The notes below the pieces were generated by a model, which saw nothing but the letters and a program-made list of their open reading frames with translations, was not told the origin of the DNA and did not search any database. The position numbers and the translations under genes are program-made. 64,000 nucleotides of DNA from contig NZ_AP017369.1 in NCBI RefSeq assembly GCF_002355155.1, forward strand, positions 248,001 through 312,000, written 5' to 3'. The DNA comes from Corynebacterium suranareeae (GTDB taxonomy: Bacteria; Actinomycetota; Actinomycetes; Mycobacteriales; Mycobacteriaceae). This document shows, piece by piece, positions 62,444 through 64,000 of the stretch. Numbering within the stretch: the first letter of the stretch is position 1; each line of letters opens with the position of its first letter.

Positions 62444-62480
62444 CCTGCCCCGCAACGCTTGCGGGGCAGGTTGCGCTTTT
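62444..62480 (+). terminator. Intrinsic terminator of the inositol region
   Basis: CCTGCCCCGCA and TGCGGGGCAGG form an 11-bp stem with a 5-base loop (62444-62470), followed by TTGCGCTTTT. Confidence 0.9.
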
Positions 62481-62556
62481 AAAAAGATGCTTATCGACGC
62501 ACCCCTCCTACTCCATATACGATCGAGCGCATCTAACAAAAGGCAGGGGTTCAGGC

Positions 62557-62988
62557 ATGTATTCCAACAATTTGTTTCTCTTATCCGTGTCTGAAGATAG
62601 CGAAGAATATGAATGCTGCGTCGGCCTATTAGATGGTTCAGATGGGCTTGCTTATATCAAGAAGCTCCTCAAAGGACGAAGGTTGAAGAATCATCATCTA
62701 GTGTGGGATCAGATTGATAAGGCCACTATCGCTCGTGAACCAATACACAAAGGGCAATTGGTTCATCTGATATTTTTGACCGCACTAACCACACCTGGCG
62801 AATTCTCCTTTGTTTACCCAGGCCAAAACCTTATCGAAGCAACACTTGAAAAAGATTATGCTGCACTTGTACTTGACGAAGAGCGCAAACAATTTGTACC
62901 TGAACTGATTCAAATGTGGTCACTCCCCGTCGGGTGGGTAGCTCCTGGGCTTGAAGATTTCTTGTATCGCAATTCGGAGTGGTACTAA
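62557..62988 (+). CDS. Hypothetical cytoplasmic protein
   Basis: 143 residues with no signal or membrane helix. It is rich in aromatic and charged residues and ends L-Y-R-N-S-E-W-Y. GGCAGGGG precedes the ATG at a workable distance. The composition and size recall small immunity-type or accessory proteins, but I recognise no family. It lies between the inositol terminator and repeat island 5. Confidence 0.6.
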   Translation: MYSNNLFLLSVSEDSEEYECCVGLLDGSDGLAYIKKLLKGRRLKNHHLVWDQIDKATIAREPIHKGQLVHLIFLTALTTPGEFSFVYPGQNLIEATLEKDYAALVLDEERKQFVPELIQMWSLPVGWVAPGLEDFLYRNSEWY

Positions 62989-63076
62989 ATCTAACCTGAC
63001 TTTCACCATTTTGCTTAGTCCCCAAGTTCCGACCTGATCAGAGCATTGATTGCACACTGAAGTTCGATTTCTCACC

Positions 63077-63181
63077 TTCGATACCGCTAGGGAAACAGCC
63101 AAAAACGGCACGAAATTGGAGTTGAGAAATTGAGCTTGCGGTATTGCTGTTGCGAACTCGGTATCGTGAATTCGAACTTAA
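63077..63181 (+). repeat. TTCGATACC repeat, right copy
   Basis: TTCGATACC, AGAAATTGAGCTTG, GGTAT and CGAACTTAAG occur in the same order as at 45115-45206, with small insertions. Confidence 0.65.
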
Positions 63182-63189
63182 GAAACCAT

Positions 63190-63270
63190 GGCGTTTATCG
63201 CTTGTTTAAGGCGTTGAATTTTTCCAATGGGTGCTTGTATCACTCGACGTCTTAAAGGCCGTGAGAAGCG
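63190..63270 (+). repeat. Dispersed 82-bp repeat, copy 2
   Basis: GGCGTTTATCGCTTGTTTAA ... CCGTGAGAAGCG as at 15275-15356. Confidence 0.65.
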
Positions 63271-63324
63271 ATTCTGAGAGGCCACTTTTTCGGGGCCCTT
63301 TGAGCAGTTTTTCGTCGCTCTTTA

Positions 63325-63446
63325 TTTGGAGACCAAGGACGCTTGTAGTGGACTTAGTTTTGGTCATATATAACGTTTCTTGGGCCTACATATTTGATCT
63401 GGTGACCAAGGATCTTTGATTATCCTATGTATTTGGTCGTATATGC
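63325..63446 (+). repeat. 122-bp dispersed element, copy 3
   Basis: The distance from GACCAAG to the terminal TATGC is the same 116 bp as in the other two copies. Confidence 0.75.
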
Positions 63447-63684
63447 CGGTTTTGGAAGATTGCCCCAACCAGATCATCAATTTTCTTGTGGCTCAGGAAA
63501 AACATTGTGTGTGAGGAGTGGTGAAGTGTGCTGACCTTGCAATACTGGGAGATAAAACGACATAAGTGCGTTAGGAAGTGTGCCGGATTGTCTGCTTTTA
63601 CACCCCAATTTTGAAAAGAAAGTTTCCCATCAACGCAGATTCATGGCAGACTAGACGTTAGTCGCGATTTCTATTCGCAGTGTT

Positions 63685-63729
63685 TAGGCGCTGATAAGAG
63701 ATATAACTGTGAGCGCCTAGTTTTCCTTT
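63685..63729 (+). terminator. Hairpin with T-run upstream of cspA
   Basis: TAGGCGCT (63685-63692) and AGCGCCTA (63712-63719) enclose a 19-base loop and are followed by GTTTTCCTTT. It is either a terminator of upstream transcription or part of the cspA leader. Confidence 0.5.
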
Positions 63730-63784
63730 ACCCTGCAGCATCTGTGAAGGTAGATGGTTTGACGAGGAGTTCCAACGACTCGGA

Positions 63785-63840
63785 CGCTGGTGAATCATGC
63801 TGGCGAACGTAGCATCACCTGATTAGGAAAAGGTACAAAT
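63785..63840 (+). promoter_or_regulatory. Structured cspA 5' leader
   Basis: GGTGA...TGCT pairs with AGCATCACC (63811-63819) just before the GGAAAAGG ribosome site, so the site may be exposed or hidden by temperature, as in other csp leaders. Confidence 0.4.
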
Positions 63841-64000
63841 ATGGCACAGGGTACTGTGAAATGGTTCAACGGCGAAAAGGGATTTGGTTTCATCGCTCCC
63901 AACGATGGCTCCGCTGATCTCTTCGTCCACTACTCTGAGATTCAGGGCTCCGGTTTCCGTAATCTTGAGGAAAACCAGGCAGTTGAATTTGAGGTCGGCG
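63841..64000 (+). CDS. cspA: Cold shock protein (3' end outside window)
   Basis: 53 residues are visible before the window ends. RNP1 K-G-F-G-F-I and RNP2 L-F-V-H-Y are intact in an OB fold starting [10 protein letters not shown]. It binds single-stranded RNA and DNA. GGAAAAGG precedes the ATG. The long structured leader is typical of csp genes. Confidence 0.95.
   Translation, partial: MAQGTVKWFNGEKGFGFIAPNDGSADLFVHYSEIQGSGFRNLEENQAVEFEVG

Larger units (their letters stand above)
62989..63660. other. Repeat-rich gene-free island 5
   Basis: No credible gene. It contains, in order, the right copy of the TTCGATACC repeat, the second 82-bp repeat and the third 122-bp element; nothing is recognised from 63447 to 63660. 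Confidence 0.65.

Overview
The window reads as chromosomal DNA of Corynebacterium glutamicum or a very close relative. The basis is the gene order panD ... pepO - iolR/iolC-iolA-iolB-iolD-iolE-iolG-iolH - oxidoreductases/LacI - cspA, DtxR-type iron boxes, many TANNNT -10 elements 6-8 nt upstream of start codons (leaderless mRNAs), and moderate GC. This assignment rests on recognising the proteins and their order; no database search was possible.

Layout. 1-5.3 kb: an envelope glycan module (anchored BcsB-like C-terminus, polytopic protein, processive GT2 synthase, GT-C-like protein), followed by an ankyrin protein. 6.4-10.0 kb: a sugar-acid module (DeoR repressor, KDPG/KDPGal aldolase, galactonate-type MFS porter, small P-loop kinase) with phased TTTGTGA repeats in the divergent promoter. 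10.0-19.0 kb: transporters (TauE-like, RarD-like, TRIC/UPF0126, AbrB-like), a META lipoprotein, panD, and a DUF885 metallopeptidase. 19.8-22.2 kb: hrpB. 22.5-28.9 kb: a DNA alkylation repair neighbourhood (AlkB, Tag-like glycosylase, alkyltransferase-like protein) mixed with an acetyltransferase, a LysE/RhtB exporter, an S4 protein, a VOC protein, a secreted penicillin-recognising-fold protein and an alpha/beta hydrolase. 30.8-37.3 kb: an iron-siderophore operon of five genes that all overlap by 4 bp, plus an AraC regulator; both have TAAGG-N4-CCTTA DtxR-like boxes. 38.1-41.3 kb: a heterodimeric ABC exporter whose two ATPase domains are degenerate in complementary ways. 41.3-45.0 kb: PepO and a PrsW-like intramembrane protease with a partner. 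45.6-62.4 kb: the myo-inositol catabolic region. 62.6-64 kb: an unknown small protein and the start of cspA.

How the genes work together. IolG oxidises inositol to 2-keto-myo-inositol, IolE dehydrates it, IolD opens the ring, IolB isomerises 5-deoxyglucuronate, IolC phosphorylates the product, the (beta/alpha)8 protein after IolC probably cleaves it, and IolA turns malonic semialdehyde into acetyl-CoA. IolR (GntR) and a LacI regulator sit at the two divergent promoters and share an upstream sequence element.

The most unusual non-coding signal is a set of five gene-free islands (15.1-16.0, 19.0-19.8, 37.3-38.05, 45.0-45.6, 63.0-63.5 kb) built from a shared vocabulary of dispersed palindromic repeats. 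These include a double hairpin (2 copies), an indel-free 122-bp element (3 copies) and ~56-bp palindromic units (6 copies). Two islands bracket the inositol cluster with direct repeats.
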